Part shown: positions 1-5,020 of the stretch, one piece after another
Layout: each line of letters opens with the position of its first letter
How positions within the stretch are numbered: position 1 is the first letter of the stretch
NCBI GenBank assembly: GCA_003156235.1
Contig: PMGP01000302.1
Coordinates: 1,739-6,758, forward strand
DNA length: 5,020 nucleotides
From: Acidobacteriaceae bacterium
Lineage (GTDB): Bacteria; Acidobacteriota; Terriglobia; Terriglobales; Acidobacteriaceae
Direction of reading: 5' to 3'
Notes under the pieces: model-generated
What the model was told of the DNA's origin: nothing
Database searches by the model: none
Seen by the model: only the letters and a program-made list of their open reading frames with translations
Translations under genes and position numbers: made by a program

Positions 1-897
1 TGCGGCATCTGCTCGTTCATCCACACGCTTACGCTGTGCCGTGCGATGGAGGGCGTTGCGGGCGTAACAGCGCCGCCGCGCGCACAGTACATTCGCGTCA
101 TCATGGCGGAGCTGGAGCGGCTGCACTCGCATGTGCTCTGGGCCGGCATCGCGGCCAAGCTCATGGGATTCAAAACCATGTTCATGGCCTGCTTCGAGAT
201 TCGCGAGAAGATCATGGATATACTCGCCGCCATCAGCGGCAATCGCGTCAACTACTCCATGAACCGCATCGGCGGCGTCAATCGCGACATCACCGACCCG
301 CAATCAATTCTCAAGATGGTCGAGGCGCTGGAAGGCGAGATGGCGCGCACAGTCATCCCCATCTTCACCACCAGCAGAACTGCGCGTTCGCGTTGCGCGG
401 GCATCGGCGTGCTGACTAAGGAGCAGGCTGTCTCCCTCGGTGTTGTTGGGCCGGTGGCGCGCGCCTCGGGTCTGCCGCAGGACCTGCGCAAGGACGCGCC
501 CTACGCGGCCTACGCGGAGCTGGATTTCGACGTGCCGGTGCAGCCGGATGGCGACGTGCGCGCACGTTTGCTGGTCCGCGCTCTCGAAATCATGGAGAGC
601 TGTAAGATTCTGCGCCAGGCGCTGGCCAAGCTGCCTCCGGGCGAGTTCAACACCGGCGAAGAAAAATTCAACTTCATCACCGGAACGTCCACGGCACGCG
701 TCGAAGCGCCGCGCGGAGAAGTCATGTACTCGGTCTCCTGGAAAGAGGGCTCGCGGAATCCCGCCCGCGTCCATGTGCGCACGCCGACCTATGTTGTGAT
801 GCCCGCCATCCGCTGGATGGTGAAGGGCGCGCGGCTGGCCGATACGCCGCTGATCCAGGCCTCCATCGATCCCTGCTACTCCTGCACCGATAGGTAA
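1..897 (+). CDS. [NiFe] hydrogenase large subunit, group 4 type (5' end cut by window)
   Basis: Catalytic large subunit of a membrane-associated, complex I-related [NiFe] hydrogenase, where the Ni-Fe centre makes or oxidises H2. The frame is open from base 1 and 298 residues are visible. The window begins inside the N-terminal metal motif: C1-G-I-C4-S-F-I-H8. The C-terminal motif is D290-P-C292-Y-S-C295-T-D-R298, followed directly by TAA. All four Ni-binding cysteines are therefore present, which separates it from the homologous NuoD subunit of NADH dehydrogenase, where they are lost. The middle (for example R-I-G-G-V-N-R near residues 90-96) also fits the group 4/NuoD family. The protein stops at the Arg after which a maturation protease normally cuts, so it appears to lack a cleavable tail. 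Its end next to a terminator suggests it is the last gene of its cluster. The N-terminal part, probably 60-70 residues, and the small subunit lie outside. The exact subgroup (CooH-like, Ech-like or other) cannot be settled here. Confidence 0.9.
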   Translation, partial: CGICSFIHTLTLCRAMEGVAGVTAPPRAQYIRVIMAELERLHSHVLWAGIAAKLMGFKTMFMACFEIREKIMDILAAISGNRVNYSMNRIGGVNRDITDPQSILKMVEALEGEMARTVIPIFTTSRTARSRCAGIGVLTKEQAVSLGVVGPVARASGLPQDLRKDAPYAAYAELDFDVPVQPDGDVRARLLVRALEIMESCKILRQALAKLPPGEFNTGEEKFNFITGTSTARVEAPRGEVMYSVSWKEGSRNPARVHVRTPTYVVMPAIRWMVKGARLADTPLIQASIDPCYSCTDR

Positions 898-904
898 CGC
901 GATT

Positions 905-927
905 AGCCGGAGCGTTCTGCTCCGGCT
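905..927. terminator. Hairpin between convergent genes, probable terminator
   Basis: A perfect 9-bp inverted repeat (AGCCGGAGC / GCTCCGGCT) encloses a 5-base loop (GTTCT). It starts 8 bases after the hydrogenase stop and lies 13 bases past the stop of the opposing prepilin peptidase gene, so it could serve both. Only TT-G follows on the + strand and there is no clear T-run on the - strand, so it is not a textbook intrinsic terminator. Placement and stem strength carry the call. Confidence 0.55.
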
Positions 928-939
928 TTGCACCGGCTC

Positions 940-1830
940 TCAGAACCCTGGCCAGCGGTAATACGCAATCAAAATAGGTTCTCCCCACAGGCTGCTGACG
1001 ATGCCGCCGATGCAGAGGAATGTGCCTAGCGGCAGCTTGCTTGCGGCCCAGCCTTCGGAGCTTCGGCGCGCCGAAGGGATCAACAACAAAGCAACTGCAA
1101 CCAAAGCTCCGAGTACAACTCCCAGACCAAACGAAAGCAGCGCGCCCGGCAATCCGAGCCATGCGGCCAGCAGAGCCATCAGTTTTGCGTCGCCAAGCCC
1201 GATACCCTCGCGGCGGCGAATTAGCCAGTAGAGCCAGCGGATGAGCAGGATGAGAGCAGCGGCTGCAAGAGTCTCTAATAACCGCTCACCAAGGCGAATC
1301 CAGAACTCCGATTGCTCTCGTAGAGGCATCTGTAAAATGGACACAGACAGAACTGAAAATGCAATACCTAAAGCGATTCCCGGCAAGGTGACTGCGTCAG
1401 CTATCCAATAATGCTCCGCATCCAGCACTGCGATTCCGACCAGCAGCCAGAGAAAGAACATTGTTCCGATCAAAGGAATGATTCCAATGTGCGGGGGAAC
1501 AATTCTTAGTTGATTTGCAATGTCTGCAACCTCAAACTGTTCAGAAATATGCCATATGAAAGTTGACCACAACCCACCGACCGCCAGCTCCACCAGCGGA
1601 TAGCGCCAGCCGATCCAGGCGTGGCAGGTGCGGCAGCGGCCACGCAGAGCAAGCCAACTGACCAGCGGCACATTCTCCCACCAGGCCAGCGTGCGATTGC
1701 ATTGGCGGCAGTGGGAGCGCGGGCTGACAATGCTCTCGCCCGCGGGCCAGCGACTGAGGCAGACGTTCAGAAAGCTGCCGAAGGCCACGCCGAACAGGCC
1801 CGCAAAAATCGTTCCCAGAATGCGAATCAT
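940..1830 (-). CDS. pilD: Type IV prepilin peptidase (A24 family, PilD/GspO)
   Basis: Inner-membrane aspartic protease that cleaves the leader of type IV prepilins or type II secretion pseudopilins, and in many family members also N-methylates the new N-terminus. With the ATG at 1830 it has 296 residues, a normal length. The N-terminal domain shows G18-S-F-L-N-V-C-L-S-R-W-P and two zinc-type cysteine pairs, C41-x2-C44 and C66-x2-C69. The catalytic aspartates are probably D137 (in L-D-A-E-H-Y-W-I-A-D) and D214 in the G-L-G-D-A-K-L motif. The usual I-P-D reads I-A-D here. Several hydrophobic segments (about 3-22, 116-136, 146-166, 184-203, 217-251, 265-290) fit a polytopic protein. The frame stays open up to a TTG at 1872, with a GTG at 1860, but the ATG gives the typical N-terminus for the family. 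No strong Shine-Dalgarno precedes any of the three. No pilin or secretion gene is visible nearby. It is convergent with the hydrogenase gene and divergent from mazG. Confidence 0.93.
   Translation of the reverse strand: MIRILGTIFAGLFGVAFGSFLNVCLSRWPAGESIVSPRSHCRQCNRTLAWWENVPLVSWLALRGRCRTCHAWIGWRYPLVELAVGGLWSTFIWHISEQFEVADIANQLRIVPPHIGIIPLIGTMFFLWLLVGIAVLDAEHYWIADAVTLPGIALGIAFSVLSVSILQMPLREQSEFWIRLGERLLETLAAAALILLIRWLYWLIRRREGIGLGDAKLMALLAAWLGLPGALLSFGLGVVLGALVAVALLLIPSARRSSEGWAASKLPLGTFLCIGGIVSSLWGEPILIAYYRWPGF
1061..1076. repeat. 16-bp perfect palindrome inside the prepilin peptidase gene
   Basis: CTTCGGCGCGCCGAAG is a perfect palindrome with another CTTCGG copy just before it at 1053-1058. 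It encodes part of the polar loop (around S-A-R-R-S-S-E-G, residues 253-260) between the last hydrophobic segments. The core CGCCGAAG recurs, inverted, in the mazG linker repeats at 2604-2646. It may be only a chance product of GC-rich codons. Confidence 0.5.
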
Positions 1831-1875
1831 AGTCGAATTGAGTATACGGCTCTTGAGCACATAAATATGCAAGGT

Positions 1876-2036
1876 TTTGAAAGGGCACGGCTTTAGCCGT
1901 GCCGCCTAATGGCCTAATGAAAAGCGGGCTTTAGCCCCTGAGGGAATGTGAGATGAGCTACTTGCATTTCCTCGGCGGCTAAAGCCGCATCCGTTTGGGC
2001 TGTTCTACGGCACGGCTAAAGCCGTGCCCTTTCAAA
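1876..2036. repeat. 161-bp REP/MITE-like palindromic element with 29-bp inverted ends
   Basis: Bases 1876-1904 and 2008-2036 are exact reverse complements over 29 bases. Each arm itself contains a 20-base hairpin (9-bp stem GGCACGGCT/AGCCGTGCC, 2-base loop) at 1884-1903 and 2009-2028. Inside lie two further hairpins, GGGCTTTAGCCC at 1926-1937 and GCGGCTAAAGCCGC at 1975-1988, whose flanks also resemble each other in inverted orientation (CCTGAGGGAAT against CCGAGGAAAT). The whole unit is thus a nested inverted structure that could fold into one long imperfect hairpin or four small ones. An 8-base tandem duplication (GCCTAATG) sits at 1904-1919. No open frame of note is present, so it would be non-autonomous. 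It fills most of the 275-bp gap between two divergent genes, and its outer edge lies just 45 bases from the prepilin peptidase ATG. I recall similar GGCTAAAGCC palindromes as common in Acidobacteriota; the copy number in this genome is unknown. Confidence 0.85.
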
Positions 2037-2105
2037 GTCGAACGATTCTTTTCCATGGGAAGCAAAATATCTTCGCCGCCTCATCGCAAGGTAGACTGAA
2101 GGTGC

Positions 2106-3077
2106 ATGGACTCTTCGCTTGACAGCAGTAACGCAGAGGCTTCCGCGCCGAACCTGAATTCTGATCCGAAGCGTGCGGCGGCTTTGTTTCAGCAGTCGGT
2201 GGCCATCATGGCTCGGCTGCGGGCTCCCGGCGGCTGCCCCTGGGACCGCGAACAATCCTTCGATTCCGTTCGCAAATACACGCTGGAGGAGACCTACGAG
2301 GTCTTCGACGCCATCGAGCGGCGCGACTGGCCGCACCTGGCCGAAGAACTCGGCGATCTGCTGCTTCAGGTGCTGTTTTATGCCGAGATGGCGGCCAATG
2401 ACGGACACTTCACGATTGCCGAGGTGCTCGACCACCTGAATCGAAAATTGATTCGCCGTCATCCCCACGTCTTTGGCGAGGAGGCTTCGCGGCAAGCCGG
2501 CAACCGCGCCGATGTGGATGCCGATGTGGAAGGCTCTTCGGCAGCAGTGCTGCGCAATTGGGAAGAGATCAAGCTAGCTGAAAAAGCATCACATGCAGCA
2601 GACGCGCCTTCGGCGGCATTGCATGCAGCAGCCGCGCCTTCGGCGCAGAAACCTCCGCCATCGAGATTGGATGCAGTGCAGCGGGCTATGCCGGCACTGG
2701 CCGAGGCTGCCAAGCTGGGAGCTAAGGCGCGCAAGTCCGGCTTCGACTGGCCGGAGTGGCGTGATCTGCTGCCAAAGTTGGTGGAGGAGACAGCGGAGTT
2801 GGAGGCGGAGGCCGCATCGGACGATCCGGCGCGCAAGCCCGCGGTCGAGGCGGAGTTGGGCGACCTGCTGTTTACAGTGGTCAACCTGGGACGGCATCTG
2901 GGCGTGGATGCGGAGATGGCGCTGCGCGGCTGCAACCGGCGCTTTCGTCAGCGCTTTCGCGCCATGGAACTGGCCTCCCAGCGGCCGCTCGAAGAGCTTT
3001 CCTTGGAGGAATTGGAAGCGTTGTGGGTTGACGCAAAGCGAAAGCTGGCGGAAGCCGATGCAGAGGCTCAGCCATGA
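2106..3077 (+). CDS. mazG: Nucleoside triphosphate pyrophosphohydrolase MazG
   Basis: Cytoplasmic all-alpha NTP pyrophosphatase that hydrolyses NTPs or dNTPs to the monophosphate and pyrophosphate. It is thought to clean damaged nucleotides and, in E. coli, to affect the stringent response. The 323 residues contain two MazG domains. The first has G-G-C-P-W-D-R-E-Q (42-50), E61-E-T-Y-E65, E81-L-G-D84 and R-R-H-P-H-V-F (117-123). The second has G-F-D-W (212-215), E227-E-T-A-E231 and E250-L-G-D253. Metal-binding EExxE and ExxD residues are intact in both; in E. coli the C-terminal domain carries the activity. It is about 60 residues longer than E. coli MazG (263), owing to an extra N-terminus of roughly 20 residues and an Ala/Pro-rich linker (about 161-185) with tandem repeats. 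A GAAGG at 2098-2102 is only 3 bases from the ATG, which is tight, but no later start would keep domain 1 whole. The stop overlaps the next start (ATGA), so the pair is probably translationally coupled. Confidence 0.95.
   Translation: MDSSLDSSNAEASAPNLNSDPKRAAALFQQSVAIMARLRAPGGCPWDREQSFDSVRKYTLEETYEVFDAIERRDWPHLAEELGDLLLQVLFYAEMAANDGHFTIAEVLDHLNRKLIRRHPHVFGEEASRQAGNRADVDADVEGSSAAVLRNWEEIKLAEKASHAADAPSAALHAAAAPSAQKPPPSRLDAVQRAMPALAEAAKLGAKARKSGFDWPEWRDLLPKLVEETAELEAEAASDDPARKPAVEAELGDLLFTVVNLGRHLGVDAEMALRGCNRRFRQRFRAMELASQRPLEELSLEELEALWVDAKRKLAEADAEAQP
2508..2531 (+). repeat. 12-bp in-frame tandem duplication in mazG
   Basis: GCCGATGTGGAT at 2508-2519 is followed at once by GCCGATGTGGAA at 2520-2531, 11 of 12 bases identical. 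It encodes A-D-V-D then A-D-V-E (residues 135-142), after the first domain's H-P-H-V-F motif, in a stretch where E. coli MazG is shorter. It looks like a slippage-type duplication in a tolerant loop. Confidence 0.7.
2592..2645 (+). repeat. 30-bp period tandem repeat in the mazG interdomain linker
   Basis: A 24-base unit starting CATGCAGCAG at 2592-2615 recurs at 2622-2645 with one mismatch (A at 2602, C at 2632), giving a 30-base, 10-residue period. It encodes H-A-A-D-A-P-S-A-A-L then H-A-A-A-A-P-S-A-Q-K (residues 163-182). Each copy contains GCGCCTTCGGCG, and the second extends to a full hairpin GCGCC-TTC-GGCGC (2634-2646). The segment lies between the two MazG domains, where length change should be harmless. 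Confidence 0.8.
3062..3066 (+). promoter_or_regulatory. Ribosome binding site for the GNAT gene, inside mazG
   Basis: AGAGG lies 7 bases before the ATG at 3074, within the last codons of mazG. Together with the ATGA stop/start overlap at 3074-3077 it supports this start and suggests coupled translation of the two genes. Confidence 0.6.
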
Positions 3078-3865
3078 TTGCAATTCGTTCCTGCTCAGGC
3101 TTTGACGAACTGGAAGCATGTGTTCAGATGGAGATCGAGACCTGGGGCTACGACCTGAGCGACGTGCTTCCGCGCAAGGCCTTTCTGCTGATGCAGAAAA
3201 TCGGCGGCCAGGTCATCGGCGCATTCGATACAGAGATTGCCGGCGGCGGGCCGAAGTCGCTGGTGGGATTCGCGCTGTCGTTGCCGGGGATGAAAAACTC
3301 CGAGCGCGGGCCGCGGGCCTATCTGCACTCGCACATGCTGGCGGTGCGCGAGATATACCAGAACCGCGGCCTGGGCGCGAAGCTCAAGCTGGAGCAGCGC
3401 AAGGATGCTCTCAAGCGCGGCATCCGCCACATGGAGTGGACCTTCGATCCGCTGGAGATCAAGAACGCTTATCTTAATCTCCACAAGTTGGGAGCCATCG
3501 CCCGCCGGTACGAGGAGAATTTCTATGGTGCTTCCTCATCCCGGCTGCAAGCAGGGCTGCCGACGGACCGGCTGGTGGCTGAGTGGGAACTCGATTCGCC
3601 ACGAGTCGAAGCGGCTCTAGAAGGCCGCGCGTCTGAGGAGCGCGAGATCCAGGCGCGGATTTCGGTTCCGGCCTCCATCTCCGCGTGGAGAGCGACGGAG
3701 GCTGACCGTGAGCGCGCTTTGTCGGTTCAGTCGGAGAACCGCAGAAAGTTCCAGGAGGCGTTTTCCCATGGGTTGGTTGTAGTCGGTTTCAGTCGTGACG
3801 CGGAGGGAAACGGAATCTATGAATTGGGCCGTTTCACCACGGCCATAGATGACCTCAATGCCTAA
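3074..3865 (+). CDS. GNAT-superfamily acyltransferase, COG3375 type
   Basis: Predicted acyl-CoA-dependent N-acyltransferase of 263 residues; the true substrate is unknown. The acyl-CoA-binding motif A is visible as M88-L-A-V-R-E-I-Y followed by Q96-N-R-G-L-G101 and a basic helix (A-K-L-K-L-E-Q-R). The next conserved block, W122-T-F-D-P-L-E-I-K-N-A-Y-L-N-L-H-K-L-G, and the later L162-P-T-D-R-L-V-A-E-W-E-L are features I associate with the COG3375 family. The C-terminal third (from about residue 175) is less conserved and may be an accessory region. No signal peptide or membrane segment is seen, so it should be cytoplasmic. It overlaps mazG by four bases and is followed, 182 bases on, by an enolase-superfamily gene on the same strand. 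GNAT enzymes beside N-succinylamino acid racemases in Bacillus relatives are N-succinyltransferases, so a similar role here is possible but unproven. Confidence 0.85.
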   Translation: MIAIRSCSGFDELEACVQMEIETWGYDLSDVLPRKAFLLMQKIGGQVIGAFDTEIAGGGPKSLVGFALSLPGMKNSERGPRAYLHSHMLAVREIYQNRGLGAKLKLEQRKDALKRGIRHMEWTFDPLEIKNAYLNLHKLGAIARRYEENFYGASSSRLQAGLPTDRLVAEWELDSPRVEAALEGRASEEREIQARISVPASISAWRATEADRERALSVQSENRRKFQEAFSHGLVVVGFSRDAEGNGIYELGRFTTAIDDLNA

Positions 3866-3933
3866 TGAACAAAGCTGGTTGAGTTTGGGACCTTCTCGAA
3901 CTTGGCCCAAGAAGCGAAGAGGAGATGGTACAA

Positions 3934-3982
3934 CAATTAGCAAGTTAGCTCCGCTTCGCGGGGGAGCAAGTTAGAAAGTTAG
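3934..3982 (+). repeat. Short direct repeats flanking a hairpin upstream of the menC-like gene
   Basis: CAATTAG-CAAGTTAG (3934-3948) and CAAGTTAG-AAAGTTAG (3967-3982) are two tandem pairs of 7-8 base units, separated by 18 bases. The spacer with its edges (3948-3967) can fold: GCTCC pairs with GGAGC and an inner GC-TTC-GC closes the loop, leaving three unpaired G. The rest of the gap 3866-4047 shows no gene and no convincing promoter. The hairpin has no T-run, so it is a poor terminator candidate. It could be an operator, a slippage-derived repeat or a degraded mobile palindrome. Confidence 0.55.
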
Positions 3983-4031
3983 CGGCGTTTCATTTCAGCC
4001 GTAACTTGGCGCGGCGAGTTGAGATACTCCC

Positions 4032-4036
4032 AAGGA
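4032..4036 (+). promoter_or_regulatory. Ribosome binding site of the menC-like gene
   Basis: AAGGA lies 11 bases before the ATG at 4048 in an A-rich stretch. It supports that start, which also gives the usual short N-terminus of the family. Confidence 0.6.
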
Positions 4037-4047
4037 AAGTAAAAAAC

Positions 4048-5020
4048 ATGAAAATCGACGCCATTATCCTGCGCGAACTGCACCTGCCGCTGGTGCGTCC
4101 TTTTGAAACCAGCTTCGGCGTCACCCGCGAGCGGAGAATTTTGCTGGCGGAGATTCGCTCCGAGGGGATCGTCGGCTGGGGCGAGTGCACGGCGGGCGAG
4201 CGGCCGTTCTTCTCCGAGGAATCGACTGACAGCGCCTGGCAGGTGATTGTCGACGAGTTAGGGCCGATGCTGGCTGCCGCATCGCCCGCGAACGGCGGCG
4301 AGTGCCCGCAGATCTTCCGCGCGGTGCGCGGCAACCGCATGGCCAAGGCGGCGCTGGAAAACGCCATCTGGGATCTGGAGGCGCAGCGCAAACGGGTTTC
4401 GCTTTCACGGCTGATTGGCGGCGTACTCCGCAAGATTCCATGCGGCGTTTCTCTGGGAATTCAGCCCACGATCTCCGCATTGCTGGAGATCATCGAGAAA
4501 GAATTGTCGGCCGGGTATCAGCGCATCAAGCTGAAGTGCAAGCCGGGGTGGGACGTGGAGGTCTTTGCGCAGGTGCGCGGGCGCTGGCCGGGCATCACGC
4601 TCAGTTGCGACGCCAACTCGGCTTACCGGCTGCGGGACGCCGACCATCTGTTGGGCTTCGACCTCTATGACCTGCTGATGATCGAGCAGCCGCTGTGGGA
4701 CGACGACTTCTACTTCCACTCAATGCTGCAGAAGCGCTTGCGAACGCCGATTTGTCTCGACGAATCGATTCGCAACCGGAGAGACGCTCTGGCGGCCATC
4801 GAGATGGGGTCGTGCCGGATACTCAATATAAAATTGGGGCGCGTGGGCGGCTTCAGCGAGGCCATCGCGGTGCACAACACGGCGCGGTCGCGGAACATTC
4901 CGGTGTGGTGCGGCGGAATGCTGGAGTCGGGCGTGGGCCGCGCGCACAACATCGCGCTCTCGACGCTGGAGAATTTCACGCTGCCGGGCGATGTCTCGGC
5001 GTCGGCGCGCTACTGGGCCG
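4048..5020 (+). CDS. menC: o-Succinylbenzoate synthase / N-succinylamino acid racemase (3' end cut by window)
   Basis: Enolase-superfamily enzyme, cytoplasmic and Mg-dependent. MenC dehydrates SHCHC to o-succinylbenzoate in menaquinone synthesis; close relatives (NSAR) racemise N-succinylamino acids, and many do both. The frame is open from ATG 4048 to the window end, 324 residues of the roughly 370 typical of the family. The N-terminal capping domain (to about 125) is followed by the barrel. Visible catalytic residues are K161-L-K163, the metal ligands D188 (C-D-A-N), E213 (I-E-Q-P) and D238 (L-D-E-S), and K262 (N-I-K-L-G-R). The G289-G-M-L-E-S-G-V-G-R-A-H-N segment is typical of the NSAR/OSBS subfamily. 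R265, three residues after the second catalytic lysine, matches the Arg reported to favour racemase activity (R266 in Amycolatopsis numbering). No other men gene is in view. Activity cannot be assigned by sequence alone: the fold and subfamily are sure, the substrate is not. Confidence 0.92.
   Translation, partial: MKIDAIILRELHLPLVRPFETSFGVTRERRILLAEIRSEGIVGWGECTAGERPFFSEESTDSAWQVIVDELGPMLAAASPANGGECPQIFRAVRGNRMAKAALENAIWDLEAQRKRVSLSRLIGGVLRKIPCGVSLGIQPTISALLEIIEKELSAGYQRIKLKCKPGWDVEVFAQVRGRWPGITLSCDANSAYRLRDADHLLGFDLYDLLMIEQPLWDDDFYFHSMLQKRLRTPICLDESIRNRRDALAAIEMGSCRILNIKLGRVGGFSEAIAVHNTARSRNIPVWCGGMLESGVGRAHNIALSTLENFTLPGDVSASARYWA

Noticed and set aside
1..897. NADH dehydrogenase subunit NuoD
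   Set aside because: The fold is shared, but both CxxC pairs that bind Ni-Fe (C1/C4 and C292/C295) are present, and NuoD lacks them.
304..933. 209-residue reverse-strand open frame opposite the hydrogenase gene
   Set aside because: It lies antisense to a well-supported gene, is rich in Arg/His/Ala as GC-rich shadow frames are, and shows no family motif.
1876..2036. CRISPR array
   Set aside because: The repeats are inverted rather than direct, are only two pairs, and have no regular spacers.
2037..2105. Sigma-70 promoter for mazG
   Set aside because: AT-rich patches such as AAAATAT are present, but no -35/-10 pair at acceptable spacing could be found.
2459..2935. 158-residue reverse-strand open frame opposite mazG
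   Set aside because: Ser/Ala-rich low-complexity translation that only mirrors mazG codon bias; no start signal or recognisable domain.
3865..3882. Tiny open frame starting at the ATG that overlaps the GNAT stop (TAATGA)
   Set aside because: It ends after five codons, so the overlap is coincidental.
3885..3910. Terminator after the GNAT gene (TTGGG/CCCAA)
   Set aside because: Five-base stem with a 16-base loop and no T-run; too weak to call.
3617..3943. Reverse-strand open frame covering the end of the GNAT gene and part of the intergenic gap
   Set aside because: Most of it is antisense to the GNAT gene and the translation resembles no family I know.
3990..4433. 147-residue reverse-strand open frame opposite the menC-like gene
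   Set aside because: Overlaps a gene with a complete set of catalytic residues; its own translation has no motif.

Overview
The window is a GC-rich bacterial stretch holding five protein genes, two of them cut by the window edges. The best guess for the source is an Acidobacteriota genome. That rests on the gene content and on the short palindromes built on GGCTAAAGCC, which I recall as frequent in that phylum; no marker gene is present to prove it.

Layout. Bases 1-897 (+) are the C-terminal three quarters or so of a group 4-type [NiFe] hydrogenase large subunit. All four active-site cysteines are visible, and the protein ends exactly at the usual maturation cleavage point. A strong hairpin at 905-927 separates it from a convergent gene for a type IV prepilin peptidase (940-1830, -). 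Between that gene and the next lies a 161-bp palindromic element (1876-2036) with 29-bp perfect inverted ends and internal hairpins. Bases 2106-3077 (+) encode a two-domain MazG nucleotide pyrophosphohydrolase with an expanded, internally repeated linker. It overlaps by four bases (ATGA) a COG3375-type GNAT acyltransferase (3074-3865, +). After a 182-bp gap carrying short direct repeats around a hairpin comes a gene of the enolase superfamily (4048 to the window end, +), an o-succinylbenzoate synthase / N-succinylamino acid racemase with a complete set of visible catalytic residues.

How the genes relate. The hydrogenase gene looks like the last gene of a cluster lying to the left. The prepilin peptidase serves pilin or pseudopilin processing and has no partner here. 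mazG and the GNAT gene are translationally coupled. The GNAT gene next to an NSAR-like enolase raises the possibility of an N-succinyl-amino-acid (D- to L-amino acid) pathway instead of, or as well as, menaquinone synthesis. Nothing here amounts to a clearly new system; the most interesting points are the hydrogenase C-terminus, the palindromic element and the GNAT/NSAR pairing.
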